Of a stretch of 64,000 bases of DNA, positions 36,290 to 49,009 are shown piece by piece (within the stretch, counting starts at the first letter, position 1; each line of letters begins with the position of its first letter). The stretch comes from Sapria himalayana. Its lineage: Eukaryota; Streptophyta; Magnoliopsida; Malpighiales; Rafflesiaceae. The DNA is taken from NCBI GenBank assembly GCA_029783825.1, contig JAREIK010001333.1, positions 707,090-771,089 on the forward strand, in the 5' to 3' direction. The position numbers were made by a program, and so were the translations under genes. Under the pieces are notes generated by a model. It had not been told where the DNA came from and made no database searches. It worked only from the letters and a program-made list of their open reading frames with translations.

Positions 36290-37000
36290 GGGTTACCTCC
36301 TGAGTAGTACTACATTTAATATCCATAGCTAGACATTCATTGGATCTCCAATTTGATCAATAATTTCAGCAATCCATGCAAGTTTTTTTGCATGATCATT
36401 TTCTTTTTTTTTTGTCTTCGAAATTTCTCCTCTAGTCTCTAGTAATCCTCAAGAACATCTTCTTGGGGAATTATTCCATGGATGCCATGACTTTAGAAGA
36501 AGTGGTGACATCATTGACTATGATATCTTTTGGTAGCGTTATGACTAGTTGTGAAATCATAACATGTGGAATTGCTCCCTAGATCACATTTGTTGTGGAT
36601 TTAGAAGGAGCTGTAACTTTCTCTTTAAGCCCATGTTTCACCTTTATTGTGGCTTTGTGTCCTACTATGATTTTTTTTATTGATCTAGCATTATAAAGTA
36701 ATGACTTCTTCACAAGTTCTAACTTTCATCATTATAACTACATCTTCATATGCCTTTAGATGTTTCATCTTTGTTATTTCTATCTTGTCTTCAATTTCCA
36801 ATGAATCAATCATTAGTTGTGAAATTTTCTTTTCTCATACTTTTAAAATCTTGAAAATCTTCTCATGAATTTCTTCATATTATTGAACTGAGAATGTTAT
36901 CAATTTTGCCTCTTCTTTTGCATTCTTGGATTAGTATAAATTTGATTCTTTATAAGTTGTGACATTGAAAAATATCTTGACTTCATAATTCTCTTCATTG
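36290..37000 (-). pseudogene. C-terminal pol remnant of the minus-strand gypsy element
   Basis: On the minus strand a short open stretch reads LEEKFRRQKKK, then HAKKLAWIAEIIDQIGD near 36400-36340. A segment near 36310-36280 follows, whose DNA (the complement of CCTATGGGTTACCTCCTGAGTAG) resembles the conserved end of Athila/Tat pol regions. The link to the protease region is too decayed to follow. Confidence 0.5.
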
Positions 37001-37119
37001 TCATGTCCACTATTTTTTTCAATCTAAAATGAATCTATTTTTTCATCTTCTAAATCTTTCTCAAACTAATAATTTTTTATAAAATCTTTCTATCTCAACT
37101 CCACATTTTGTCTAATCAA

Positions 37120-37870
37120 AGTGCATAGAAGTCTATATATTCTCTAATAATCTTTCTCATCGTATTTTGGATTCTATAGGTTTTTTGTAGAGATTATACT
37201 TTACTTATTCTTCACTGACACAAAGTATCAACTCCCTCTTTTTGACATCAATTAATGCATGTCTAGTGGTTAAGAATGGTCATGCCAAGATCAATATATC
37301 ATATTTATTCTCTTAAATATCTAATAGAATTCATTAAAGAAATAAAATAACCAACCTTTACAAATAAATCTTCAATACTATCATTCAACAAAATTACTCA
37401 ATGATCAGCCATTTGAAGTGAGAGAGCAATTAGAAAATGTCACATAGGTTTAACCTTTGCAATGTGGACAATGACATCAAATTCACACATGATCCCAAGT
37501 CATATAATTCCTTCCAAAAAGTATGCTTCATAATAATGCACGAAATCATAAAAATTTTAGACTCTTTGAAATTTCTCAGAAGTTTACATTGGATAATAAT
37601 GTTGTACTTCTCGGTCATATTCACCATCTCATAGATCTCTAACTTCCTCTTGTTATTTATTATATCCTTCATGAACTTCACATACTTGATATTTATGATT
37701 ATGTTTCAATAAATTGAATATTAATTTCCATCTTCTAAAAAACATTGAGAAATCTATCAAATTGCTCATCAATCTTTCCATTTCTAAAATATTGAGGAAA
37801 ATAATAAATCTAGTTTTTGTAGTCTTTTTCTTGCACATTCCTCTAATCATCACTTCAAATCATCTATATT
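37120..37870 (-). pseudogene. Athila/Tat gypsy gag-protease fragment
   Basis: On the minus strand the gag-protease linker reads EQFDRFLNVF near 37790. The frame 37681-37430 reads KFMKDIINNKRKLEIYEM and then ELYDLGSCVNLMSLS. The catalytic Asp is at 37501-37499, in Asp-Leu-Gly-Ser context. Further along, after stops, IEDLFVKVGYF (near 37370) and ALIDVKKGEL-like words (near 37250) match the end of the protease domain. It resembles the protease at 9930 on the opposite strand but is a separate copy. Confidence 0.82.
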
Positions 37871-38759
37871 TTCTTATTCTCTACTTTTTCATTTATCATG
37901 GTTGGGGCATGAGTTGGGTAGTTGTTTTTGTGGGTATCACGTCTTTGAAATATACCATGGTATTTTGTGCCATGTTTGTGGGTTGTGTCTCAACTTTGGA
38001 AAGTCATAATTTCTTTGGTCATAATTTTCCTCTTGTGTTTCTTTAGTTATCTGGGCCGTGACATTAGAAAAGATCATGACTTCTTCTTTTATCATAACTT
38101 TGAAAGAACTTGTGATTTCCTCTAATATTTATTTATTTCTTTATTTGGGATGTGATATTGGAAAATATAATGATTTCATCATTTTAGTTTTAATATGATT
38201 GAAGCAATAGCTCATTCAGTTTCTATCATAAATTCATTCTTTTTGATTCATTCATAGTATTCATGTTCTTTGCAAATATGCTTTCCTTTTACATAGCCAA
38301 GCTAATGTTTTAAAGTCTCATTTCCATTCACTTCAACTAATCTTCTTCCACTTCATCAACCCTCTTTGTCTCCATTAGTAAAATAAGAATTTTTTTTTCA
38401 GATGATGTCTTCTGTGTTGGGTTTGGACCATCATTCCATGGTTATTATTATAAACTCACATAAAATAGACTTTCATGATTTTCAACATTAGAATGATAGT
38501 ACATATTGAAGTTTCTTCTTAGATTGAAATAACACAGGTAGCTTCGTAGTGAGATTGTTTCCTCCATTTGACAGATTTGGTTGGAGCAGAGCATCTTCTT
38601 TTTTCTCTCAAAACTCTCTGTTTTAATAGTACTCTTGTACTTCTCTGTCTTAGTAGTCATGAAAATCTTTATACACTTCAACTCTACCACATAATTAACA
38701 TAATCTTTCTACTATGTTATGTAGTCTTCAAGGCTTTTATATTTTCCTAGAGTCACAAC
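37871..38759 (-). other. Probable gag region of the minus-strand gypsy remnant
   Basis: It lies between the protease and the upstream LTR, where gag is expected. Short minus-strand open stretches (for example 38690-38448) are Lys/Glu-rich, but no capsid motif could be identified. It is assigned by position only. Confidence 0.4.
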
Positions 38760-40210
38760 AACACAATATCTAAAATATTTGATGCTTATAATATTATATT
38801 TATATCATGATAGCCAAGTATCTCACTGATATAAATAGTCATGACAAATCATAATACAATGACTTAATTATTGCACAGCAAAAATACATAGTATTTTAAG
38901 TCATGATATTATTATCTATCATAATAATTTATTCTAGAAAGTATTTATTATGGTCATGACTTTTTACTATATTATAACTTTATATTCTAGAGATAAATTA
39001 TAAAAACCACGATCATTTACAGTATCACAACTCTGTGCTAAAGAGAGTAAATGTATAAGTCACAACTCATGACTATTTCAAGTATAATGATATTTTATTA
39101 CAAAGAAAACATTAGTCATGTTTATTTCTAATGTTGTGACACTTTGTGTGAACAAAGTTATTTCAAATAACTTGGTGTGAACTAAGTTGAAAATTATGAC
39201 TTTTTAGGAATTAGTTGCTACTTTGATTAATTTCTAACTTTAGAATGTCATGGCATTGGTAATGGATATGACAACACATTTAATCTATGAAGACAAAGTC
39301 ATGGCCCTGAAAATGAGCTATGGAGTTGATCTCTCTTGTGTGTCAGATAGTTACGGCACTAAGAATGGACATTACTACTCATTTCATCTATGAAACACAA
39401 AGTCATGACTTTGGGAATGAGCTACATCATTAGTCTCTCTATTGCATTAGATGGTTATGATACTAATAATGACTATGGATACTCATTTTGTCTATGTAAC
39501 ACAAAGTCTGTATTGTGAATGACCATGCCTTGTGCATTGTAACTATAGCCCAAAATCATGACATTGGAAATCAGTCTTGGCTTAAATATTACTCTATATA
39601 ACTTTTTGTAGCTAAAGGCATGATATTAAGAATTGTATCATGTCATTTGTCTTGGACTTATTGGATCTATAACAAAAAAATCATGATATTAGAGGCTTGC
39701 CCTGGCTTTGAGCACTAGTGAGGTACTTGGTTCCTGTAATAAGAAAATAATATCCCATCTAAAAAAATGTAATGATTAATATGATTGTGACTTTTAAAAT
39801 ATTATACAACTAAAAAGAATATGTTATGAAATGAAATAATTATTTCAACAAGGCAGTAGAGTCATAACATATGAAGACCATCATGAATATTTATATAGAG
39901 TTTCAGTCAAATATGGATGCCAAAACTACCATATAACTCAATGATGTGTAACAAAGTCATGATATAAAGAATATTATAACTTTACATGAATTTTCATTAT
40001 CCTTCTTAATAATTTACCGATTCTATATTTCATATAAAAATCACATAATTTCACTAATATTCATCATATTCCATCAAAACCCATAATTTCATGAAATTAA
40101 TCATTTTAAAACCCCTTTCTATAAAACATATCATATATATTCTCAAAAATAACTAATTTTATTCAGTATTTGACATAACAATTAATAATCTCTGTGAAGA
40201 GTTAATGTAT
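38760..40210 (-). repeat. LTR of the minus-strand gypsy remnant (upstream copy)
   Basis: It is the partner of 34890-36130. It includes a 103-bp tandem repeat at about 39173-39520, which accounts for its extra length: anchors left of the repeat are about 3.87 kb from their partners and anchors right of it about 4.08 kb. Confidence 0.6.
39173..39520. repeat. 103-bp tandem repeat in an LTR
   Basis: The step CATTTNATCTATGNANACAAAGTC recurs at about 39276, 39379 and 39482, exactly 103 bp apart, with a partial leading copy. The other LTR has one unit. Confidence 0.8.
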
Positions 40211-41576
40211 CTTACTTTTGTAGAATTATGCTATGTGTTCCATTTGGGTAGTAAGTGCAATAAGGAAAACAAAATGCTAGCTTTAGAAAATTAAAGTTAT
40301 TCTTGTGGGAATGTTGGCTAATAATCAATTAAATACGCATGAGCATGCCGATGATAATTACTAAAATAAACAAAAAAGATATTTATTAAGGGTGACTATT
40401 CGACATTCTATGTACCAAAAATTTTTGTGGTGGTTTAGAATATGTTTATTAGTGTTTTTGCATGTATTAGTACTTTCATTCATATATCAATATCACATGA
40501 ATTATGATCATAGGAAAATGACATAATTCTATTAGATGAGAATTTTTTAGATTTTTATATGACTATTAGAACATAGGGTTTGTTCATTTTAATTCATATG
40601 ATACATATTCAAATAATTCGAATTATGTTGGATCTAGATACAAAATAAATATTAAATTGTTGTAAATTATCCATTATCATAATAGCATACAATGTGGTTA
40701 TTATCACCGAGTCTATCTCAATGATGCTTCTTTTGTAATTTTCCCCTTAATACTTAATAATCGAGACAACAAATTTATGCTTTAAAGTCACTTACAAGTC
40801 TATACCTTTTAAGCAACTCATCAATTACCCTCGACAGTTATATTTATGTGTAAATTCTTGTTTTTCGATCATTGGTGTCATAAAAACTAATAACTGATAT
40901 AGTTTATTAGTACTTACACTTTTGGCTTTAGTGTGTTTTGTATAATTAATATATGCTTCTCTTTGATCTTATCAGTGAGAACTATATTAGTGGAAAAAAC
41001 TCAAAAGACTATCATTACTTTATATGTTCACTACCTCTCATAGATGTCATGTGGATTATTTATACCATCATCCATAGTGATGATGTGATTCCAATACTAA
41101 TGGTGAAACTCTCAGAAGAAATTTCTATTAAATATCAACCTAAATCGAGAACTAGTTATTCAAAGATAGATATAATTGAGTGATATGTAAAATCTTTCAT
41201 GCTTTCAGTTACTTGAGTGACATACTCACAATAATTAACATATCTTAATTTTGAATTTCAACATATAGGCTTGTCTCACACTTTGCAGTTAGAACTTAGA
41301 AGGGGTTTCACTTTATTGTTACCATATGCTTGAGTGAGCCTTTTTGTTTACTTGTCACCATCAAATATTATAACATGCATAAACTCAACAATAGTCTAAT
41401 CCCTAAATCATTTTAATCAATTTATATTTCACAACATAACTCAAACATATTTATTCATTACAAAATCATTCATACATCACATAAATCACAATTATATATG
41501 TATACATATATAAATAGTTATGAGTTTTTGAAAATATCTACATATACATAGTTATATACATAGATATAGATATATA

Positions 41577-41636
<60 letters not shown>

Positions 41637-41718
41637 TTCAATAACACACACACACACACACATATATTGTTTTGTTTATAAGCTTATATATATACATTTA
41701 AATATATGTGTGTTTGTG

Positions 41719-41762
<44 letters not shown>

Positions 41763-42150
41763 TTCAAAAATTGTCATGTACATTGCTGCATATATATTTG
41801 TTTTCAAAAAAATGTATAATATATATATATATATAGTTATGCATATATGATTTTGAAAAAAACTCAAAAATTATTATTTTTGAGTTTTATATTAATTATA
41901 TAGTGTACAAATATATAAATATTTTATATTTTAGTGTATTTTTTTGTAATAACAAACATTTGGGTTTTTTTTAATTACTTTCAAATTGTTTTATGAAAAC
42001 ATAATTTATCATCATTCTATTTCGTACGCTTTCATCATAATTGTAATTTTGCGACTTGTTAGCTAAGTTACGGATTCTTAATAATTAATTATGAATATCA
42101 GTGAAGCTTTGACTGTTCTTCCAATAAAACCAAGTGGCCTCATCTACTGT
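40211..42150. other. AT-rich sequence with microsatellites
   Basis: No protein is recognised. A 76-codon plus-strand frame at 40953-41183 has ordinary composition but no known motif. Long TA runs with CA/TG runs occupy about 41540-41840. Confidence 0.5.
41540..41840. repeat. TA/CA microsatellite cluster
   Basis: TA runs at about 41579-41630, 41727-41758 and 41820-41836 are separated by CA and TG runs near 41645 and 41706. Confidence 0.9.
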
Positions 42151-42205
42151 TCAGGATAAGTCTATGGAATCGAGCGAGACATAAAACTTGGAACAACTTC
42201 TCCTC

Positions 42206-42505
42206 TCAAGTCCGGCTTCGTTCGTTCCACTTCAAACCATCTACCCTTCCGAGCTCACTCGGCATCCGATAATTGTGTTGTTTGTCAATTAGATTCGTCT
42301 CGGTGCTCACCGCCGATATTTCCTTTGCTTCAGAACTGTCAATTTGCTGTGATTTGTACTGTATTTCATCTTCATCTGTGATGGAAGCTAAGAGAATCTT
42401 TGCTTCACTAAGTAAATTATTTTCTAAACAATTCAAAGCTATTTTACTTGCTTTATCATCTGACACTTGTACCAGTATAGCTGGTCTACTTGATAATCTG
42501 TTCCG
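42206..42505 (-). CDS. Unidentified open frame, possible exon of a host gene
   Basis: A minus-strand frame of about 100 codons runs from just after a stop at about 42506 to a stop at 42206. It includes DDKASKIALNCLENNLLSEA and ends GLKWNERSRT. Its composition is balanced (many Ser, Glu, Asp, Lys, Leu) and the DNA is less AT-rich than its surroundings, as for real exons. The plus strand also has an open frame here (42273-42533). I recognise no family. It may be an exon of an intact gene, a captured gene fragment or a pseudogene. No convincing continuation was found in either direction. Confidence 0.35.
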   Translation of the reverse strand, partial: RNRLSSRPAILVQVSDDKASKIALNCLENNLLSEAKILLASITDEDEIQYKSQQIDSSEAKEISAVSTETNLIDKQHNYRMPSELGRVDGLKWNERSRT

Positions 42506-42533
42506 TTATTTCTCTGCTCAAAGACATGGCTAG

Positions 42534-43500
42534 GTGTTCTAATTTGATTTTTGTGTAGCTAGTTCTGTATAAAAAATCAGTTATATTATTTTTGTGCAGC
42601 AGTGATTTCTCTGTTTGCACCTGAAAATGCATATTAAATTTTTTAGCATGAGTTCTAATAAATTTTCGTTCACCCCTTTAATTTCTCGGCGTGGTCACGT
42701 GCTAATACGATTTGCCTCACTAATCGGTTGCTAAAGTTGTGGGCTATTTAATTAAGGAGATGAGCTGTGATAAATCACTCATTTTATTTTATTTTGTTTT
42801 AAACTCTGGCCTCCTACCAACACCCTAGGAGTTTCCTCAATATGGTACAGGGTGATACTACCACTCTTCAATTCCTCTGTTCTCTTCTTCAATGGATCAG
42901 GGCTTTTCTTTCAGCCAGCATTCCATAGGGTTAGCGACACCTGACCATGATAGAAGATTCAAATAATCTGTATTTCTTTTAAAACATTGATCTTTAGGGA
43001 ATGGTTTTAGTTTCTCATCTTATGATCAGGTTGAATTGCCATATATGGTTAAGAGGCATGATGATGACTCCCACTACAAAGAATAAATATGTTCATCAAT
43101 AATATTTTTCACAGCTAGATGCTGGAAAGGAGTTTTGTGTTTCAATTTTTGAATTTATTGTAAATCTTTTCATATTTATCATTTGATTTTGAAGTCTATA
43201 GTTAATGTTAGTAAGAATCAGATAAGTAATGTCAATTAAGTTTCTTTGATGCTCACTTAAAGTATATTTTCTGGTTTTTTTAGGAGCATGTTGCTTCGAG
43301 ATATATAATTTTATTTTATATCAATATCAATTAAGTCTTATATGAACTACTTAAGGTCAACTATAATTATCTCTCGCATAACATAATTTTTAAGTTTCTA
43401 TTTTAGTTAAATAATTGATCCATTAAGTTTGTCATTCTCAATGACTAATCTCAAAGTTAAATTAAGTGTATTTTTTTTATTTGCCACTATTATTACCTAC
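42534..43500. other. Intergenic sequence, nothing recognised
   Basis: The stretch 42830-42960 is less AT-rich and has a short frame beginning MDQGFSFQPAFHRV on the plus strand. It is too short to assign. Confidence 0.4.
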
Positions 43501-43504
43501 ATAA

Positions 43505-44740
43505 TATCTATAGAGAGCTTTAGTATTTTGTTAAATAATTCAATGAGGTTGAAATAGTTTTAATCAATTATTAGCAATGTAATAATTTGTAAATATTAAA
43601 GTTATAATTTTAACATTTGAGGCTTGAGGCAAAATTTGGAATATGACTTAAAGATTGATTATTTAGTTAGGTAAATCTTTATTAATTATATCCTATGCAA
43701 TTTTTAAATTATTTATTTTTGAATTTTTATTTTTTCTTTTATGTTATTTTCTTTAGATAAAGTTATATTTTTAATAAATGTTTTTTGTATCTCTTAAATT
43801 ATGTTTTGTAAATAATATATTAGTTAATTTAAGTTTATGAATAATATATTATATTAGTCTAAGAATACACTAATTTGATGATAAATGTTGTATGTATAAA
43901 ATAAATAAATTTATTAAATATTAGAAATTAGATTAATTATAATTAATCTAAATAAATTTAATTATAATTAAATTTATTAAATGTTGTATGTTTTTTTAAA
44001 ATCGAAATAAAAATGTATACTAATATGAAGATTGAGTCTTTAAGGTATAGTTGTTTGATAATGAGTAATTTTTATCAAAAATTATAACTCTATCAAATAT
44101 TATGTTTTCACATAATATTTTAGTTAATTTATAATTATTAATAATATGACTTATTAGTTCAAGTATAGATTAATTTTTTGATGAATATTATATGTGTGAG
44201 AAAAATATGAATTATTCAAATAGTAAATATAACATAAATAATAATTAAAAAATTAAATAAAATGCATATAATAATTTAAAAACTAGGTGACAATATAAAA
44301 ATAAGAAATTTTAATCTTTAAATTATTTGAATAATAAATATTTTTTGTAAAATTATTCTTATTTCTCTCCAATTACATTTTTTGTGTTTAATCATTTTAT
44401 TAAGATAAAATTATAAATAATATGTTGTTAGTTAATAAAAAAACTTATTTATTGATGAATATTTTATTTGTGATAAATAATTATTGTCAATATAATTATA
44501 ATACTTATAATAGAGAGCTTTAGTATTTTGTTAAATAATTTAATGATGTTGAAATTGTTTTTATTAATTATTATTAAAATAATAACCTTTAAATATTATG
44601 GTAATAATTTTAATATTTATGGTTTTTATAAGTAAAAATTCATATTTCATCTAATTTTAGGCAAAATTTGGCTTATCACTTTAAATTTAATTATTTATGT
44701 AGCTAATTCTTCACTGATTATATCTTATGCAATTTATTGA
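43505..44740. repeat. Direct repeat pair about 1 kb apart
   Basis: AGAGAGCTTTAGTATTTTGTTAAATAATT begins at about 43512 and again at about 44513, and similarity continues for some 200 bp to the word TATGCAATTT (about 43692 and 44730). A separate, smaller duplication follows: TTGATTATATCTTATGCAA-like words repeat about 80-95 bp apart at 44717-44890. These may be remnants of LTRs of the copia fragment to the right, but no ends were found. Confidence 0.6.
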
Positions 44741-45329
44741 TTACTATGAGATTTGATATAAATGTTGTCTTATTAAAAATCTTATTTAATGTCTATTGAT
44801 TATATCTTATGCAACTTATTGATTACGATATGATTTGATATTACATGTTTTGACTTGTTAAAAATCTTATTTAATGTCCAAAATTCAAAATTATAATAAT
44901 AATGTATTTAAGTCTAATCAATTAAAACATGGATAATATAATTATTTATCTTATCATGCTAATTTTGTAAAATATATAATGATTTTGTAGAATTTATATA
45001 GACAATTAGAAACTTGGTAGGTATAGAATTATGATAGATATTTTGATGACTTAAGTTTAAAATAACATTGTGGGTGTTTTGATCCAAGTATAAAGAATTT
45101 TTGTGAATGGAAAGATAGATAGCAAACATCTATACACCATGGTGTTGAAGAAATTATGCATACGCTAACATCTATACACTATGCATTTAAAAATACATGG
45201 TGTTCGAGAAAAGCAAAAAATTCATCAATGAAAAAAAGTATAAAGAATCATAAGTTCACATTGTGGGTGCTTTGATCCAAGTGAAGAAAAAATAGATAGC
45301 AAATAAATAAAAATAATAAATAATATTTA

Positions 45330-45960
45330 ACTTTACCTTAAAGTTAGTATATGCATATCATAAACACACAACTTTTAGGAATAGAAAGATATTTGGTTTG
45401 CTAAGTGTTTATGTGAAAATATCTATAATGTGATCATTGATAGAGATATAGGATGTAACTATAGAATTATATAATTTTTTTTTTCTTTTAAAATAATAAT
45501 CAATTTTGATGTTTTATTTATTTATAAAATATTAGATTGATAGTAATGTATTGAATTATTTGATTATCATAGTATATGTTAATGATTTGGGATTGAAATG
45601 CACTGCACAACTCATTCAAAAATTAATCTATCTATTAAAGTGAAATTATAAGTAATTAATATTATTATTTTGTACTTTGTTTATGTATTTGATTTTGAAA
45701 TATTAGTTTGTTATTTATTTTTTTAGGAGATATCATTATTTTTAATAAAAATATAAAATATGATAATATATATTTTTTGTGAATGCATGTGCATAATTAG
45801 AATCTAGGTAGGCTTTTACTAGATTATGCTCATGTTCATTAAAAGAAATTGTATGTCCTTTAGCTCTCCTTCATATATTATGCATGAGCATATTTGAAGA
45901 TTTTCATTCATATAAATTTATTTAATGGAATTTATGAAATGATTAATTTTATTATTTATT
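45330..45960 (-). pseudogene. Copia RNase H and pol C-terminus fragment
   Basis: On the minus strand from about 45900 the reading is KGHTIYFNEHEHNLVKAYLD, followed by a gap of stops. Then INKQNIKIDYYF-like sequence with one stop appears near 45530-45490, and IIDIFT-stop-TLSKPNIF near 45430-45390. This is the order of the copia RNase H domain and the DIFTK pol terminus. It is strongly decayed, and no RT could be followed above 45960. Confidence 0.65.
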
Positions 45961-48519
45961 ATTAACCAATTTTTATTTTTGATGGGAGCACTTGACATGT
46001 GAGATGTCCCAATTAACTTATGTTTTAAAAATTGTGCATAGATTTTGCATTAGAGACAATCTAGGAAAAATTTATCTTAGGTTTTCAAAACCTAGGGAGA
46101 GGTTTGCATGCACTGTTCCATCACACCGCATGTAAGCCCGGTAGTTTATTTGTGTATAGATGTTGGTGTGCATGATGACTGGTTGCATCTGTGAGGTGGT
46201 AGTAGTCATGCATGGTGGTGGCAATGATCATACAAGGTTGGTGGTAGCAAGCGTATGTGGTTAGGGGGTAACAAATGATGTGAGATTAAGTATGTTGTGT
46301 TGGAATGCAATGATATTTTGAACAGATATCATAATTAGGATTTTGATAGAATTAAAAAAAATAAAAAATAGTGATATAAAATCTTAATTCAATTCAATTT
46401 TTTTGGAAGAACCAAATTTATTAGCATAGTATAAAGATAAATTATAATAGTTATAGAAATAATGTAATAAATAAATATTACATTTTATATTTGTTTTTAT
46501 TTTATTATTATATTTATACAAGTAGCTAAATAATAAAAAAATAAAATAAAAGATTAATATTTTAAATATTTAGTTTTTATTTCCATAGTAATAATATTAA
46601 CATTAGAGTATTTTATATATATGTTAAGCATATTATTAATATTATATGTGCACATAAGTTTAATATAAGTGGTAGGAATATACATAAAAAATTACATATT
46701 TATTTGAATTATCAATTATAAGTTCATTAGTCATCACTCTTATTATTAACATAAATAGAAATATATTGATAGTCAATACATGACTATAACATAAAATATG
46801 TATAATTTTAATGGTATTTGATATTCAGCTGAAATTTTTTTAGATATGCTGACCAACATAGAGTATGAAACTCATGTTATTTGTATTATATTCTAATATA
46901 ATTTAATGAATTTTTTAAGTTTTTAATTCGGAAAAAATATTTTTTATTTGTACTTATACTATCAGGTTAATAATATGATACATATACCTAATATAAAAAA
47001 TATCAACTAAGAAATCATTTCTAATAGTTTTGAAAAATATATCAATAACAATATTATTATTTGAAGCATTATTTATTATAATACTAAATTTTATTTTAAA
47101 TATCATATTTTCAATAGATTTTCGTTAGATACTTGTACATGGTGGAGCTATCATAAGGAGGGAAGATCTCATGAAAATATAATTTTTTTTAGTTTTGACT
47201 TAGAGTTGATATAGTGGGAGTGAGATATGCGAATGATGTATCATCATAACTAGTATATATGTTAGACGTTACGAATATTATTTTATTATATTTTATAAGG
47301 TTGTTATATATTAATTATTTTTTTAATTTAAAATGCTTGACTATATCTATATCATTCATACTAGTATACCTAGAAATTCTATGATAAATGAGTTAAAAGT
47401 TAATTTATATAATTTGAACTATTCTAGATTCATTCAAAAAACTAATCATAAGATTCATGCTGCTAATTAATGTAGGCATGCCTTTCTTATGCTTATTGTG
47501 GTAAATGAAGAGATTTAATGTATTTGAAGCTGATCTAATTTTAAAAATTTATCTGCTATGTTGAGTTTGTCTTAGATTTAATATATCATATTTTTTGTTG
47601 TATTGATTGATATATTTTTTAAGGTGATCAGAATCTTAAATGCTCCTACAAATATGTATTTTTTTATAATATATATTGTATTATATTTTCTTTGATATTT
47701 CTATTATTTTTATTTTTAATTTATTTAAAGTACATCTAGATTTTTGAAGTTTACATAATTTTTAGTTTTTTTTTTGGGCAAATAAGGTGATAATATGATG
47801 AGAATTTAAAATTTGTTTCGAATCTTTTACTTGAATTGTCATAGTCATATGTATTTAGATGTAATATATTTTTATTAAATTTACTATTTTTTATTTTTTA
47901 ATGTGCGAGATTGGACTGCAAATAGAAAAAAAAAAGAGAAGTGTTTTTTAATTTTTTTAAAATTGTTAATTTATTTATTAATCTAATTAAAATAAATTAA
48001 TTAAAATACAATTGTAATATGTACTTAATTTTTTGTATGCTGGAAACATTTTGGTTGTTACACATCATATTCTTACGCTTAGAAGTTACTACTCGTTATG
48101 ATAACGAAACTATTACTGAAACTTAGATTTGCAAAATTAAAATTATAAATTATTTTAAATAATTGCAAAAAATAGAGTAAAATGTTAATTTAAGAGTAAT
48201 GAGAAAAGATAAGAGGCGAATAGTTTACAGATTAACAATGAAAAATAAATATATGAATTAAATATTTATAATTTTCTTGATTTAAAATATATTTTTAATT
48301 TTTTTAATATTATTTAGGTTAGAAATTTGATATTTTTTGAGAATATGCCAATGAGTTGTGGGAAGCAATCTGATGATTCAAAATTAATGATGCAATTTTT
48401 ATTCTTGATAGGACAATGACATGCGTTGTCTTGTTGCTATCAATTTTGGGGGGCTGAATGACCAAAAAAATGTCTTGTTGGTAGAGCAAGACATTTTTAA
48501 ATGGTTGATTTATTTAAAA
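45961..48519. other. AT-rich sequence without recognised genes
   Basis: A less AT-rich island at about 46080-46300 has repeated GGTGGTAG words and no coding frame. The rest is very AT-rich with only short ORFs. Confidence 0.5.
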
Positions 48520-48650
48520 TTGGTCATGCCACCGGCCGACACAATCATGGTTTAGGCATGATTCTTGGTCGTGTCTTATTGAGCCCAGCATGTTTAAATT
48601 AGGTTATGCCTCATGCCATGTTCAAGCCACCCGACCCACTTGATATTTCT
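48520..48650. repeat. Dispersed GC-rich repeat, copy 2
   Basis: GGTCATGCCACCGGCCGACAC, GTCGTGTCTTATTGAGCCCAGC and CAAGCCACCCGACCC-like words form a short GC-rich island in AT-rich DNA, using the same vocabulary as the copies at 58.3, 62.5 and 63.8 kb. Confidence 0.5.
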
Positions 48651-48784
48651 ATATATTTCTTGCTACTTGACTGTCATAATAAAGGAGAGTTGGAGAAGAA
48701 GACGCATAAATGAATTTCTTAAGCAAATGATGCATTTAAAGTATTTTGTAAGTAATTATTATTATTTTGATTTTTGTCTTTATA

Positions 48785-49000
48785 TTAGATAGTAAAATAA
48801 TTATATATTTTTTTATTTTTTAAGTTGATAAGGTTGTCTTCTAGAAATATATGATATCTTGTTGTAGATGATCTCTTGGTGTATGTTGATGTCCAACTCG
48901 AATTTGAATACTCAACTAACTGGAAGTGTTCATAATTTCTTAAAAAGATTTTATGACCTAGAGACTTTTTATGTATCAAAGTAAGCAAAAAGTTACATAA
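48785..49000 (-). pseudogene. Copia RNase H fragment
   Basis: The minus-strand frame 48988-48785 reads KKSLGHKIFLRNYEHFQLVE, then YSNSSWTSTYTKRSSTTRYH and NLINLKNKK. This is the N-terminal part of a copia RNase H domain. The expected first catalytic Asp (YSDADW context) is Asn. It stops beside the tandem repeat starting at 49010. It is a different copy from the one at 45.9 kb, which contains the same domain. Confidence 0.75.
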
Positions 49001-49009
49001 AAGTAAACT

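Larger units (their letters stand above)
34890..40210 (-). mobile_element. Minus-strand Athila/Tat gypsy remnant with two LTRs
   Basis: Two long homologous segments (about 34890-36130 and 38760-40210) flank an internal region coding on the minus strand. Matching anchors are AGTAGAGTCATAAC at 35763 and 39844 and CTATGTAAYACAAAGTC at about 35405 and 39492. The internal region contains a gag-protease junction and protease (37853-37280) and a short segment ending in the pol 3' terminus (about 36310). RT, RNase H and integrase are missing, so this is a deletion derivative. LTR borders were not resolved to the base. Confidence 0.72.

Noticed and set aside
39173..39520. Regularly spaced repeats that could suggest a CRISPR array
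   Set aside because: The 103-bp units are contiguous tandem copies without unique spacers, inside an LTR of a plant retroelement.
42273..42533. Plus-strand ORF opposite the 42.3-kb frame
   Set aside because: Both strands are open here. The minus-strand frame has the more protein-like composition (balanced charge), while the plus-strand reading is Ser/Leu/Cys/Phe-rich. The decision is tentative.
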